From Crocinitomicaceae bacterium (GTDB lineage Bacteria > Bacteroidota > Bacteroidia > Flavobacteriales_G > Salibacteraceae), in the NCBI GenBank assembly GCA_018623405.1, contig JAAZVO010000005.1, positions 1 to 24,435 of the forward strand: a DNA stretch of 24,435 nucleotides, written 5' to 3'. Position numbers and translations under genes: made by a program. Under the pieces are notes generated by a model. That model did no database searches, was not told where the DNA came from, and saw nothing but the letters and a program-made list of their open reading frames with translations. Shown here in pieces: positions 8,070 through 16,242 of this stretch (its first letter is position 1; each line of letters opens with the position of its first letter).

Positions 8070-9275
8070 CTAAAGTTTTATCAACTTTTGAGTAGTTGTT
8101 TTTGTTGAAGAAGTTAATTTAATAATATAGGTTCCTTTTGGTAAAACCTCATCTTCTATAACAAACCCGTTCGCAATACTTTGGCTAAAAATAAGTTTCC
8201 CTGCAATGTCAAAAACCTCTAGGTTAGCATTTTTAATGTCGCTAAACATAATTCTTACGTCGCCATTACTTGGATTAGGAAACACATTCATTTCAATATT
8301 TGAACCTAATTCTTTAACACTAAATGGCTCACCATAGGTGTAAGGCGCAGATACTTCTGAAATACATCCTGCTTTTGTTACCCTTACTTTATATACTCCA
8401 TCTTGGTTAGCCACAGCAATTTTTCTTGTTGTTTGAGGAACAATTGAATCATTCTTAAACCATTCAAATACATCTCCAGGCTCTGAACATAAGAGAGTAT
8501 CAGGTGCGTATGGAAAAACAAAAGGTGTATCTGGAACTTCGTTAATAATTAAATCCTGCATAGCTGAACTTGAACAGCCTACTGCATCTGTAAAGAGGTA
8601 ATTTACCTCATGTGTATCTGCACCAAACACTTGCGGATCGAAGTTTGAAACAGTATCCATACCATTAATGATGTAAATTCCTCCGTTTGGAGTTCCACCC
8701 ACTAGATTAAAAGCCTGTTGATCGCTGCAAATAGGTGAAAACGCAACTAGGTTTACGTTTGGCTTTGGATTTACAATTAAGTTTTGAGTGGCAGAATCTG
8801 CGCAACCTGTTAATGGATCTGTATAAACATAGTTTATGGTGTAAAGCCCAACACCAACTGAATCTGGAAAAAACACAGCATTAAAAATTATACCCGGACC
8901 TTTATATATACCACCAATTGGACTCCCCTGATTTAAACCTATAGGGTTACCTTCTTCACAAACAGTTGGAAATGCACCAAGCGTAACATTTGGCGCAGCG
9001 TTTACAATAATATTTAATGTTGTATCATATGTACCAGAAGTATCTGTATAAGTATAGGTAATGGCATGTGACCCTGCACCTGCCGCAGCAGGATTGAATA
9101 TTGAGCCTATAACTCCATTGCCTGAATACAACCCGCCGGTTGGAGTTCCTGAGGTTAAAGTATAGGTACCACCGTTTTCGCACAAGTCTGGAAAAGGACC
9201 TAAACCAATATTAACTTGAGCAAAACCAATAATAGAAAAGAAAAAAAGTGTGGTAAATAGTAGGAGTGATCTCAT
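8070..9275 (-). CDS. Secreted repeat protein with T9SS type A sorting domain
   Basis: Protein of 401 residues with a signal peptide (MRSLLLFTTLFFFSIIGFAQ, 1-20). Three tandem repeats of about 76 residues follow (21-95, 96-172, 173-248), each with a Cys after the first strand, then a G-T/S-P-x-GG-L/I-Y turn, an F-x-P/D-P strand and a Y-x-F/Y-TD end. A fourth Ig-like stretch (249-315) contains DVFEWFKNDS. The C-terminus (about 325-401) is a typical type A T9SS sorting domain: VFPNPSNGDV, VFDIAGKLIF, LPKGTYIIKL and a final QKLIKL. The protein should cross the outer membrane by the type IX system and be released or anchored after removal of that domain. No catalytic domain is visible, so an adhesive or structural role is an inference. 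Confidence 0.88.
   Translation of the reverse strand: MRSLLLFTTLFFFSIIGFAQVNIGLGPFPDLCENGGTYTLTSGTPTGGLYSGNGVIGSIFNPAAAGAGSHAITYTYTDTSGTYDTTLNIIVNAAPNVTLGAFPTVCEEGNPIGLNQGSPIGGIYKGPGIIFNAVFFPDSVGVGLYTINYVYTDPLTGCADSATQNLIVNPKPNVNLVAFSPICSDQQAFNLVGGTPNGGIYIINGMDTVSNFDPQVFGADTHEVNYLFTDAVGCSSSAMQDLIINEVPDTPFVFPYAPDTLLCSEPGDVFEWFKNDSIVPQTTRKIAVANQDGVYKVRVTKAGCISEVSAPYTYGEPFSVKELGSNIEMNVFPNPSNGDVRIMFSDIKNANLEVFDIAGKLIFSQSIANGFVIEDEVLPKGTYIIKLTSSTKTTTQKLIKL
8532..9215 (-). repeat. Three tandem ~76-residue Ig-like coding repeats
   Basis: Three diverged in-frame units encode residues 21-248 of the T9SS-sorted protein. The shared core reads roughly CE/SxxxxxxLxxGTPxGGxYxxxG, then YTIxYxYTD and a closing xxNLIVNxxP. 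The units are similar at protein level but clearly diverged at DNA level, so this is old domain duplication, not a recent tandem array. Confidence 0.7.
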
Positions 9276-9291
9276 CTCAATTTATTTGCCA

Positions 9292-9320
9292 CGAAAATAA
9301 GGAATTTATGCGCGTTTCAA
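9292..9320 (-). promoter_or_regulatory. Candidate promoter of the T9SS repeat-protein gene
   Basis: On the minus strand TTG (9318-9320) is followed after 18 nt by TATTTTCG (9292-9299), which matches the -7 consensus TAnnTTTG at 7 of 8 positions. It lies 17 nt before the start codon, and its -33 element is inside the 3' end of the upstream peptidase gene. The spacing fits, but one mismatch in an AT-rich genome makes this only a candidate. Confidence 0.35.
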
Positions 9321-11012
9321 CTCGTTTTGAATGAAGCTTACCAACTCCTTTATATAAGGCTTTGAGAAGTTAAACTCAATATTTGCTTCGGCATAAATTT
9401 CTCCAATAGGTTTTGTATAACCTAATGCTAAGGCATTTTTATAATTTGAAATTGCCTTTTTTGGGTCTTTCTTATAGTTTCTGTAAATAGCTATTGCTCC
9501 TAATTGAGCCATTCCGTATTCTATGTAGTAAAACGGAACTTCAAATAAGTGCAATTGCTTTTGCCACATTATTTCACGCTGTTCTTCATAACCTTCCCAA
9601 CTTACGGTTTTTGGAGATAATCTTTTATGAAACTCTAACCATTTTGCTTTACGCTCTGTAGCTGTATGTTCGGGATTTTCATAAATCCAATGCTGAAATT
9701 TATCAATTAAGGCAATCCAAGGTAAGGTTTGAAGTACATCTTCGAGATGCTCAATTTGAGCTCTTTTCAATTCTTTTTCATCTTCAAAAAACTCATCCCA
9801 TTTATCTAGAGAAATTAACTCCATGCTCATGCTTGCCAATTCAGCAACCTCTGATGTTAAAGATTTAAATGAAGTAAGTGGCAACTCTCTAGATAAGAAA
9901 GAGTGTATGGCATGACCACCTTCGTGCACCATGGTAACAAGGTCTCTTACTGTGCCAACTGCATTCATAAAAATAAATGGAACTCCTATTTCATATAATG
10001 GATAATTATATCCTCCGGGTGCTTTTCCTTTTTTTGATTCAAGGTCTAAATGCCCCATTTTATTCATGGTTGAGATGCACTCTCCAAAATAAGGATCTAA
10101 TCGATTAAAAGCATTTACCGTTTTTTCTACAAGTTGTTTACCTCCCTCAAAGGGCTTTAATGGAGGAAGATTTTCCGGATCAACCGCTAAATCATAAGGT
10201 TTAAGCGATTCAACTCCCAATTTTTCTTTTCGTATAACAGCCAATTGCTCTATTAACGGAACAATTTCTTCTTCTACAGATTTGTGAAACTCGAAACAGT
10301 CTTCAGGAGCATAATCGAAACGCTGCATTGCTGCAAACATGTAATCTCTATAGTTTTGGAAACCTGCATTTAAGGCTAATTGGTGCCTATCTTTAATTAA
10401 ACTATCAAAAAGGTTATCAAGTTTATCTGCATTTTCTAATCGTACACTAGCAATCTTTTCAAAAACCTCTTTCCTAAAAGCGCTATTGGTATCTTTTAGA
10501 AGTGATGAGGCTTTTTGCATGGTTACATTTTCACCATTTACCTCAACTTCCATAGCTCCATTTATGGCACCAAACTCTTGAGCCTTATTTTGAAGTTTAC
10601 TGATTAACGGTATGTTCTCCTCACAAAAAACCTCGATATTTTTTTGAGCTTTTTTTAGAGGAATTTCAAAATCTTTTCCTAATTCGTTTTTGAATGGGGA
10701 ATTAACTAATTTTTCATCAAACCTATGAGAAAAAGGTGCAAGTTTTGGTTGAATTTCAGATACAAAAAAGGTATAAGCATCTCTCAATTCTTGATTGGAA
10801 GTATTGATACTCATTTTTATATACCGCCAAGCTTGATCTTCTTCTAAAACAGCTTCAACTTCACTTACATCCTTAAGCCATTTTTTTAGCTCTTGGACAT
10901 TAGAGATCTTTCTTTCATCTAATTCAATCAAAAAAGATTCAATATCTGCCCAAGCTGTGATTTTTAAATCATCAGGCAAATAGAACCTTTCGGGTCTTTT
11001 TGGAAGATCCAT
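9306..11012 (-). CDS. M3 family oligoendopeptidase (PepF-like zinc metallopeptidase)
   Basis: Zinc peptidase of 568 residues, the usual length for M3 oligoendopeptidases, which cut short peptides in the cytoplasm. The zinc site HEGGH is at 363-367 within VTMVHEGGHAIHSFLSRE. The downstream segment SEVAELASMSMELISL supplies the third zinc ligand, probably E391. A Tyr-rich substrate-side motif, FYYIEYGMAQLGA, lies at 494-506. There is no signal peptide. It lies 17 nt after the DUF5606 gene on the same strand and is likely co-transcribed with it. Substrates are unknown, and general peptide turnover is the default expectation. Confidence 0.93.
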   Translation of the reverse strand: MDLPKRPERFYLPDDLKITAWADIESFLIELDERKISNVQELKKWLKDVSEVEAVLEEDQAWRYIKMSINTSNQELRDAYTFFVSEIQPKLAPFSHRFDEKLVNSPFKNELGKDFEIPLKKAQKNIEVFCEENIPLISKLQNKAQEFGAINGAMEVEVNGENVTMQKASSLLKDTNSAFRKEVFEKIASVRLENADKLDNLFDSLIKDRHQLALNAGFQNYRDYMFAAMQRFDYAPEDCFEFHKSVEEEIVPLIEQLAVIRKEKLGVESLKPYDLAVDPENLPPLKPFEGGKQLVEKTVNAFNRLDPYFGECISTMNKMGHLDLESKKGKAPGGYNYPLYEIGVPFIFMNAVGTVRDLVTMVHEGGHAIHSFLSRELPLTSFKSLTSEVAELASMSMELISLDKWDEFFEDEKELKRAQIEHLEDVLQTLPWIALIDKFQHWIYENPEHTATERKAKWLEFHKRLSPKTVSWEGYEEQREIMWQKQLHLFEVPFYYIEYGMAQLGAIAIYRNYKKDPKKAISNYKNALALGYTKPIGEIYAEANIEFNFSKPYIKELVSFIQNELKRA

Positions 11013-11029
11013 AAAAAGTTAATTCTTAA

Positions 11030-11539
11030 TTATTCTGCAGATTTATCTTCTTTTTTGGCAGCCGCCTTTTTAGCAGGAGCTTTAGGCTTCTTTTCGGTTG
11101 TGGGTTCATCTGATTTTTCAGATTCTTCAGACTTATTCTCTTCTTTTTTGGCGAAGTCGGCAAGCATACCACCTTTTAACAAGTCATTATACCACTTTAT
11201 TACTTTTTTGATGTCTGAATTATATACTCTATCCTCATCAAAATCAGGTAAAATCTCCTTGAAGTAATTTCTTAACTCATTACCGCCCGCATTTGGATCT
11301 ATAGATTTTTCTCCGTTGTGTTTTTCATACATTTTTTGAAAAACATCTTTTAAGGGAACATCTTCCTCTTCGGTATAAATACTAATATCTTCTAATGATG
11401 AAATTTTGTTTGTAGCATAAGCAGGAAATCTTTTTTTATCTGCTAACGATTCTACAATAATTCCGTTATTCTGAGTTTGACCTAAAACTTTGTACAAACC
11501 CGGTTTACCACCAATTGAAAGAATTTTACTTAAATCCAT
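11030..11539 (-). CDS. DUF5606-type conserved Bacteroidota protein with Lys/Ala-rich tail
   Basis: Protein of 169 residues starting MDLSKILSIGGKPGLYKVLG and followed by NNGIIVESLADKKRFPAYAT. I recognise this as the DUF5606 family, conserved across Bacteroidota and of unknown function. The core (1-130) appears to have a small beta-rich N-terminal half and a helical second half. The last 40 residues are a charged low-complexity tail with pieces such as KKPKAPAKKAAAKKEDK, resembling the tail on L21 in this window. It is cytoplasmic, with no signal. It precedes the M3 peptidase by 17 nt and follows the subtilase gene by 56 nt. Confidence 0.8.
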   Translation of the reverse strand: MDLSKILSIGGKPGLYKVLGQTQNNGIIVESLADKKRFPAYATNKISSLEDISIYTEEEDVPLKDVFQKMYEKHNGEKSIDPNAGGNELRNYFKEILPDFDEDRVYNSDIKKVIKWYNDLLKGGMLADFAKKEENKSEESEKSDEPTTEKKPKAPAKKAAAKKEDKSAE

Positions 11540-11595
11540 ATATCATTTTTATCGGGTGCGAAAATAGCAAAATACCTACCTGCAAAAAAAGGATG

Positions 11596-14500
11596 TCAAT
11601 AAACCGTAAACCTTTGTGAATAAACCTTTCGCTGATTTTCTAAAATTATTAAGTAAACTCCGCTTGGCAATTTAAAATCTAAGGTTATTGAATTTTGATT
11701 TTCCGAAATGTTTTTTTCTGAGATTACCAATCTTCCATTTGAATCAAAAATATTGATTTGAGCACCGTTTATTTTATCATTTAACTCAACAATTATTCGA
11801 TTATTTGAAGGATTGGGATAAAGTATTAATTCTTCAAAAAAGTTATTTTGTTCTTTAACGCTCCACAGGTACCAATCAATCATAAGGGTATCAGCAAACC
11901 TGCAGCCGTTGATGTTATTTACCTCACACCAAGCATCTAAAGGAAAATTACTTCCCGATAGTAAGGTAATGGAAGAATCGGTTTTTCCATTGTGCCACAG
12001 ATAACTTTGAGCTTTTATTCCTGCTCCTATGGTAAAACTTGTAAGTGATGGCGGCAGAAGCGTGTCTTTTCCAAGAGAAAAAAGTGGATAGGATAAACTA
12101 TCAATGGTTAGCGTATCGGTATTGCTACAACCATTTGTATCTATAGCTTCTACCCAATAGCTACCATAGTCAGTTAATTTCCTTAATGGTCCGGTGGTTC
12201 CATCATCCCAATAAAAGAAATTAAACTGTGGAGAAGTCAAATTTTTATCAATAATGAAGGGTTCGTTTCCACATATGGCCGTATCTACACCTAAATCAAT
12301 AATTGGTTTTGGAAGCACACCAAAATGGATTGAGTCAGAAAATACACATCCGGAACTATCTGTAACAGTTAAGATAATTACGCTGTCTGCAGGAATAGAA
12401 TAGTCGCAAATAGCACCAGGCATGCCATTACAAACTGAAATTATTTGCCCACCTTGACCTACATTCCAATTATAGTTTGCCATATTTTGAGGTCCGCTTA
12501 AAAACACTGTGGTGTAAGCATTTTGGCACAAGCTAGTATCATTTCCTAATGAAAAAGCAGGTAGCATTTTTAATGCGATTTCGATGGAATCTTCAAAACT
12601 ACAACTGTTTGAATCTGTAATTCTTAACAAGTACATGCCTGCAGTCTTTACCCACAATCTATTTGAGGTTGTCCCATTGTTCCATTGATAAATCAAGTTT
12701 GAAGTAGAAACCCCAATTTCTATTGAGTCTCCCGAACAAATAAATGTATCGTTTAGAAGACTAAAAGTGGGCAGGGGATTTAATGAAGTTATAGAGAATG
12801 AATCTACCGAAATACAACCATTACTTTCTGTAGCTTCAACAACATATTGAGAAGCAGTAGATACTTGCCTGTTTGACATGGTTAATCCATCACTCCACAG
12901 ATATGAGAAATTTGATGGCAATGAAATGTTTACAAAATCGCCAAAACAAATAGATGTATCGTTAGGAAGATTTATTGGTGGAAATCCAAAAATTTGAATG
13001 ATTTCGAAAGTATCAGCGCTACTACAGCCTATTGAATCTGTTATTGTTATTTGATAGGATCCTGAATTATAAAAATCTCGAGAAGAACTAGTAGAGTTAT
13101 TTTCCCATAAATATTGATAATGGCTTGGAAGCGAAACCATCAATGTATCATTGGCACAAAGCGATGTATCATTGTGGATTGAAATGTTTGGTAATCCATA
13201 CAATGAATTTATTATCAGCGTATCTTTGGCTTTGCATGAGTTCTGATCGGTTACCTCAACAATAAAACTTCCGGTATTAAACAACTTTTTAAGGTTGTTT
13301 GTATCTCCATCATTCCAAAGGTTAATTGTAAATCCTGAATAAACCTCTAAGGTATCTCCTGTACAAATTGAAGTGTCTGCACCTAAATTTGGTTTTGGCT
13401 TTTGATGGTAGGCTATTTTAAGCGTATCATAAGCTAAGCACCCAAATTGGTTTTCTACCTGTAAAGTAACAAAGGTATCTTTATTTGTGATTAAGTTTTG
13501 GTTGCTGTAGGTTCCATTCCAAATAGGATTAATCAAATTTGAATCTACCGATAAAGTAAGGCTTGCATCCCAACAAATGGTGGTATCGGCACCAAGGTTT
13601 ACAATTGGGTTAGGAACAGAATCTACTCTAATTGAATCTATTGTGGAGGAGCAACCTAAAGAATCAGTAACTGTGAGCGCATAAAAACCTTTTTTGGTAA
13701 TCGTGGTATTTCCTGTAGCATCTCCGTTGCTCCATTGGTAAGTATCATAAGTTTTTTGTGTGGAGATTTGAATTGTTTCGCCTGCACAAAGCAATGAATC
13801 TGAACTAAAAACCACCTTTGGCTTAAAATCTAACCCAAGCAAAGCAGCAAAACCATCTACTTTACCTGCACCCCATTCAAAATCTGGTAGAATTGCATTG
13901 GTTAATGAATCTGAGAATGCAGAATTTTCTATTCTGGTAATAATTTCTTGGGTGGATAATTTGGGGCACTTTTCTAGCATTAAAGCTACAATACCCGCAA
14001 CTGCAGGAGAAGCCATAGAGGTTCCTCCGTTTCTCCTGTGATAACCTCCTAAACCAACATATGACCTAAGATTTGGAATTGCTTTTATTTGGTTTAAATC
14101 TGAAGATAATCCTGCACATAAAACAAGACCTCCCGGAGCAGCCACATTAGGTTTTTGTACACCTAGCCTAGATGGTCCTCGTGAAGAAGAAGCAACTCTT
14201 TCTCCCGGAACATCATTAAAAGTTTGCAAAACTGAATCCATATCTAAGTATGAGTTTCTGTTTTGGTAATTAGCAACGGTAATAACATTGGGAGAGCAAG
14301 CCCAACTGCTCACAATACTTTGCAGGCTATCTGGGTCTTTATAGTTCAAAAACCTTCCCGATTTAGAAAATTTAGTCTGGTTAAGTTGCAGCATATTGGA
14401 ATACCCAAAAAATGAAGCACTCCAAACATCAAACCTGCCTTGACCTGTAGTTCTAAATTCGTAAAACCTATTGCTTGGTGGATTTGCAATAAGGGCTTGC

Positions 14501-15774
14501 ATTAAATATTGTCCTCCTTGCCTTTCGCAATAGGTTTGCAACAACCCTATGTAAGCTCCTGAGGTATCAAAAATTGAATCTGCCACCAAAGCATTTAGCC
14601 TGTTATTAATATTATCGAATGGCGAAGCTCCAACTAAACTTCCTGTTGTTGTATCAGTAAATCCAAAAGAAAAGTTTACTTGGTTAAATTGGGCTGTATC
14701 TGCCCAAAGCTCAAAAAACATTGCATTAATTCCCAATGCAGAGCTGGGATTATTTAAAAACCAAGTGAAATTAGTATCCAGGTTTACTTGATATCCTAAA
14801 TGGTAGGGCGCAATTGTTCCTGAATTTCCTGCAGCAGCAACCATACTTTTTCCGGTTGAGGCATTTAACAAACTATCAATTCTTAATGCGGACAAATCCA
14901 AACCATCATGAGAGCCTGTGTATTGACCTAAACTTGCATTAATTACTGCAGGCATTCCTAATGAGTCAGCAATTTTGAAAATGTATTCAACCCCATCTGC
15001 AACAATTGAGGTAAAATTATTTGATGCAAAATTGGCTGCAACAACCACAAAATAAGCATCATAGGCATATGACTTGTAATTGGCAATTGAATCCGGAACT
15101 GAATTCCCATTTCCTCCTGCAATGCCACTTACATTGGTTCCATGCCCAAAGTAGGTTAATGGGTCTAAATGTCCGCTTGTTCCATTATTTATTGCAGAGC
15201 TATCCCAAGCTTGACCATACCCAAAATTTGTTGGGGTTAATGTAGAGTCAAATGGTTTAGTTTGATCCCAAATAGCTAAAATTCTTGTATTGCCTAAAGA
15301 GTCTTGAAAATCAGGGTGTGATGGATCTATACCTGTATCTATAATGCCTAAAATAACCCCTTTACCTGAGTAATTTTTATTTAGAGGGCTAGCCTTTTGC
15401 CTCACTAAATTAACCCGTGTATTTACAAGAGATTGATCTACTAATACTTCTCCTTTTCCTGGGTAATAAACTAAGCTTTCTATATCAGGATGTTTTGCCA
15501 ACAAAACGGCTTTTTCTGAAGTAATTAAAACATTAAAATATCCTTTAATTTGGTACTTTATTTTGCCATTTAATTCATTTACAGCCTGATAGATTTTCTC
15601 TTTATCTCCTTTCACAAAAACTTGAACTTGTTGGTTTTTAGTTTCATTATTTCTTCCTATTTGTTGTAATAACAAATTGGCGTTTTCTGAAAATGGTGCA
15701 GAATTTAATTGCGGTTTTGCCAACAACCCCAAAAACATAAAAAAGCAAAAAAGCAAAAACCTATAGCTCGTCAT
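11596..15774 (-). CDS. Large secreted subtilisin-like serine protease (S8) with Ig-like repeats and T9SS sorting domain
   Basis: Exported protease of 1392 residues. Order: signal peptide (1 to about 20); inhibitor-like propeptide (about 45-112); S8 catalytic domain (about 135-645) with D146 in GIIDTGIDPSHPDF, H211 in YFGHGTNVSGIAGG, oxyanion N317 in AAAGNSG and S586 in NGGTSMASPAVAG, so the triad is complete; about nine repeats of roughly 70 residues (653-1300); and a type A T9SS sorting domain (about 1315-1392: LILYPNPSNN, IFDSNGRLVI, LPSGVYLIIL). There is an insertion of about 170 residues between the oxyanion and Ser motifs (about 320-490). It is predicted to act at the cell surface or outside the cell on proteins. 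The start overlaps the HsdR-N gene by 14 nt, so expression is probably coupled despite unrelated functions. Confidence 0.93.
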   Translation of the reverse strand: MTSYRFLLFCFFMFLGLLAKPQLNSAPFSENANLLLQQIGRNNETKNQQVQVFVKGDKEKIYQAVNELNGKIKYQIKGYFNVLITSEKAVLLAKHPDIESLVYYPGKGEVLVDQSLVNTRVNLVRQKASPLNKNYSGKGVILGIIDTGIDPSHPDFQDSLGNTRILAIWDQTKPFDSTLTPTNFGYGQAWDSSAINNGTSGHLDPLTYFGHGTNVSGIAGGNGNSVPDSIANYKSYAYDAYFVVVAANFASNNFTSIVADGVEYIFKIADSLGMPAVINASLGQYTGSHDGLDLSALRIDSLLNASTGKSMVAAAGNSGTIAPYHLGYQVNLDTNFTWFLNNPSSALGINAMFFELWADTAQFNQVNFSFGFTDTTTGSLVGASPFDNINNRLNALVADSIFDTSGAYIGLLQTYCERQGGQYLMQALIANPPSNRFYEFRTTGQGRFDVWSASFFGYSNMLQLNQTKFSKSGRFLNYKDPDSLQSIVSSWACSPNVITVANYQNRNSYLDMDSVLQTFNDVPGERVASSSRGPSRLGVQKPNVAAPGGLVLCAGLSSDLNQIKAIPNLRSYVGLGGYHRRNGGTSMASPAVAGIVALMLEKCPKLSTQEIITRIENSAFSDSLTNAILPDFEWGAGKVDGFAALLGLDFKPKVVFSSDSLLCAGETIQISTQKTYDTYQWSNGDATGNTTITKKGFYALTVTDSLGCSSTIDSIRVDSVPNPIVNLGADTTICWDASLTLSVDSNLINPIWNGTYSNQNLITNKDTFVTLQVENQFGCLAYDTLKIAYHQKPKPNLGADTSICTGDTLEVYSGFTINLWNDGDTNNLKKLFNTGSFIVEVTDQNSCKAKDTLIINSLYGLPNISIHNDTSLCANDTLMVSLPSHYQYLWENNSTSSSRDFYNSGSYQITITDSIGCSSADTFEIIQIFGFPPINLPNDTSICFGDFVNISLPSNFSYLWSDGLTMSNRQVSTASQYVVEATESNGCISVDSFSITSLNPLPTFSLLNDTFICSGDSIEIGVSTSNLIYQWNNGTTSNRLWVKTAGMYLLRITDSNSCSFEDSIEIALKMLPAFSLGNDTSLCQNAYTTVFLSGPQNMANYNWNVGQGGQIISVCNGMPGAICDYSIPADSVIILTVTDSSGCVFSDSIHFGVLPKPIIDLGVDTAICGNEPFIIDKNLTSPQFNFFYWDDGTTGPLRKLTDYGSYWVEAIDTNGCSNTDTLTIDSLSYPLFSLGKDTLLPPSLTSFTIGAGIKAQSYLWHNGKTDSSITLLSGSNFPLDAWCEVNNINGCRFADTLMIDWYLWSVKEQNNFFEELILYPNPSNNRIIVELNDKINGAQINIFDSNGRLVISEKNISENQNSITLDFKLPSGVYLIILENQRKVYSQRFTVY
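11875..13818 (-). repeat. About nine tandem ~70-residue Ig-like coding repeats in the subtilase
   Basis: Repeat starts fall near residues 653, 722, 792, 861, 931, 1001, 1071, 1156 and 1230 of the protease. The shared pattern is LGNDTSICxGDxxxL, YLWxxGxT, a short strand with GxY, TDxxGC and DSxxI. The paired Cys residues at the start and end of each unit suggest one disulphide per domain. Units 7 and 8 carry extra loops. The period is about 210 bp at DNA level, but the sequences have diverged. Confidence 0.8.
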
Positions 15775-16210
15775 AAGAAGGTATTTCTTGTAAAAATGTG
15801 ATTTTATTGGATTGGTGGTCTACTTTGCATTGGTAATGATTCATTCCATTTGTAACCAATAAATAAGGCACCTTTAAAGCAATATTGTATTGAGCAATCT
15901 GCTCAAAAACATCTTGAGAAATACCAATATTTGGTGCTTTGCATTCACCAATAAAAATTGGATTTCCTTGTTTACTGTAAACTACAAGATCCGGCCTTCT
16001 TTTTAAATTATTGATATTTAGTTGCATTTCGAGCTTCATTAAAGACAATGGGTAATTTTTCTCAACATTCAGATAATTAATAAGGTGCTGCCTTACCCAC
16101 TCTTCAGGTGTTAGAAGAATTTGCTTTTTTCTTACCAAATCAAAAATAAACACCCCATCTGGGGATTTATAAATTTTAAATTTGCCTTCGGGGAAATTTA
16201 ATTTTACCAT
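15761..16210 (-). CDS. Orphan HsdR N-terminal-like PD-(D/E)xK nuclease-fold protein
   Basis: Stand-alone protein of 149 residues that corresponds only to the N-terminal nuclease domain of type I restriction enzyme R subunits. The active-site pattern looks complete: a helix acid (E61 in KLEMQL), D74 in RRPDLVVY, E89-x-K91 in IFIGECKAP, and the QxxxY motif typical of HsdR at Q104-Y108 (EQIAQY). No helicase motor, methylase or specificity subunit is nearby, so this is not a restriction system. Such short proteins next to holA recur in Bacteroidota, from memory. It is divergent from the AMP nucleosidase gene across 32 nt and overlaps the subtilase start by 14 nt. The function is unknown; DNA repair or nucleic-acid cleavage is possible. 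Confidence 0.82.
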   Translation of the reverse strand: MVKLNFPEGKFKIYKSPDGVFIFDLVRKKQILLTPEEWVRQHLINYLNVEKNYPLSLMKLEMQLNINNLKRRPDLVVYSKQGNPIFIGECKAPNIGISQDVFEQIAQYNIALKVPYLLVTNGMNHYQCKVDHQSNKITFLQEIPSYDEL

Positions 16211-16221
16211 CTACACTAATT

Positions 16222-16235
16222 CCAAAACCTTTTGG
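16222..16235. promoter_or_regulatory. Perfect inverted repeat in the 32-bp divergent gap (possible operator or overlapping promoters)
   Basis: CCAAAA-CC-TTTTGG is a 6-bp perfect inverted repeat with a 2-bp centre. It takes up much of the space between the divergent start codons at 16210 and 16243. AATT on both sides extends the symmetry imperfectly. Each strand reads a TTTTG core that could serve as part of a -7 element. Function is inferred from position only. Confidence 0.35.
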
Positions 16236-16242
16236 TGAATTT

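Noticed and set aside
11875..13818. Regular spacing suggesting a CRISPR or tandem DNA repeat
   Set aside because: The period is a protein-domain period of about 210 bp with diverged DNA. There are no short identical repeats with unique spacers.
15761..16210. Remnant of a type I restriction-modification system
   Set aside because: No hsdM, hsdS or helicase fragments lie nearby, and the domain is intact with its active site, so it is a stand-alone protein.
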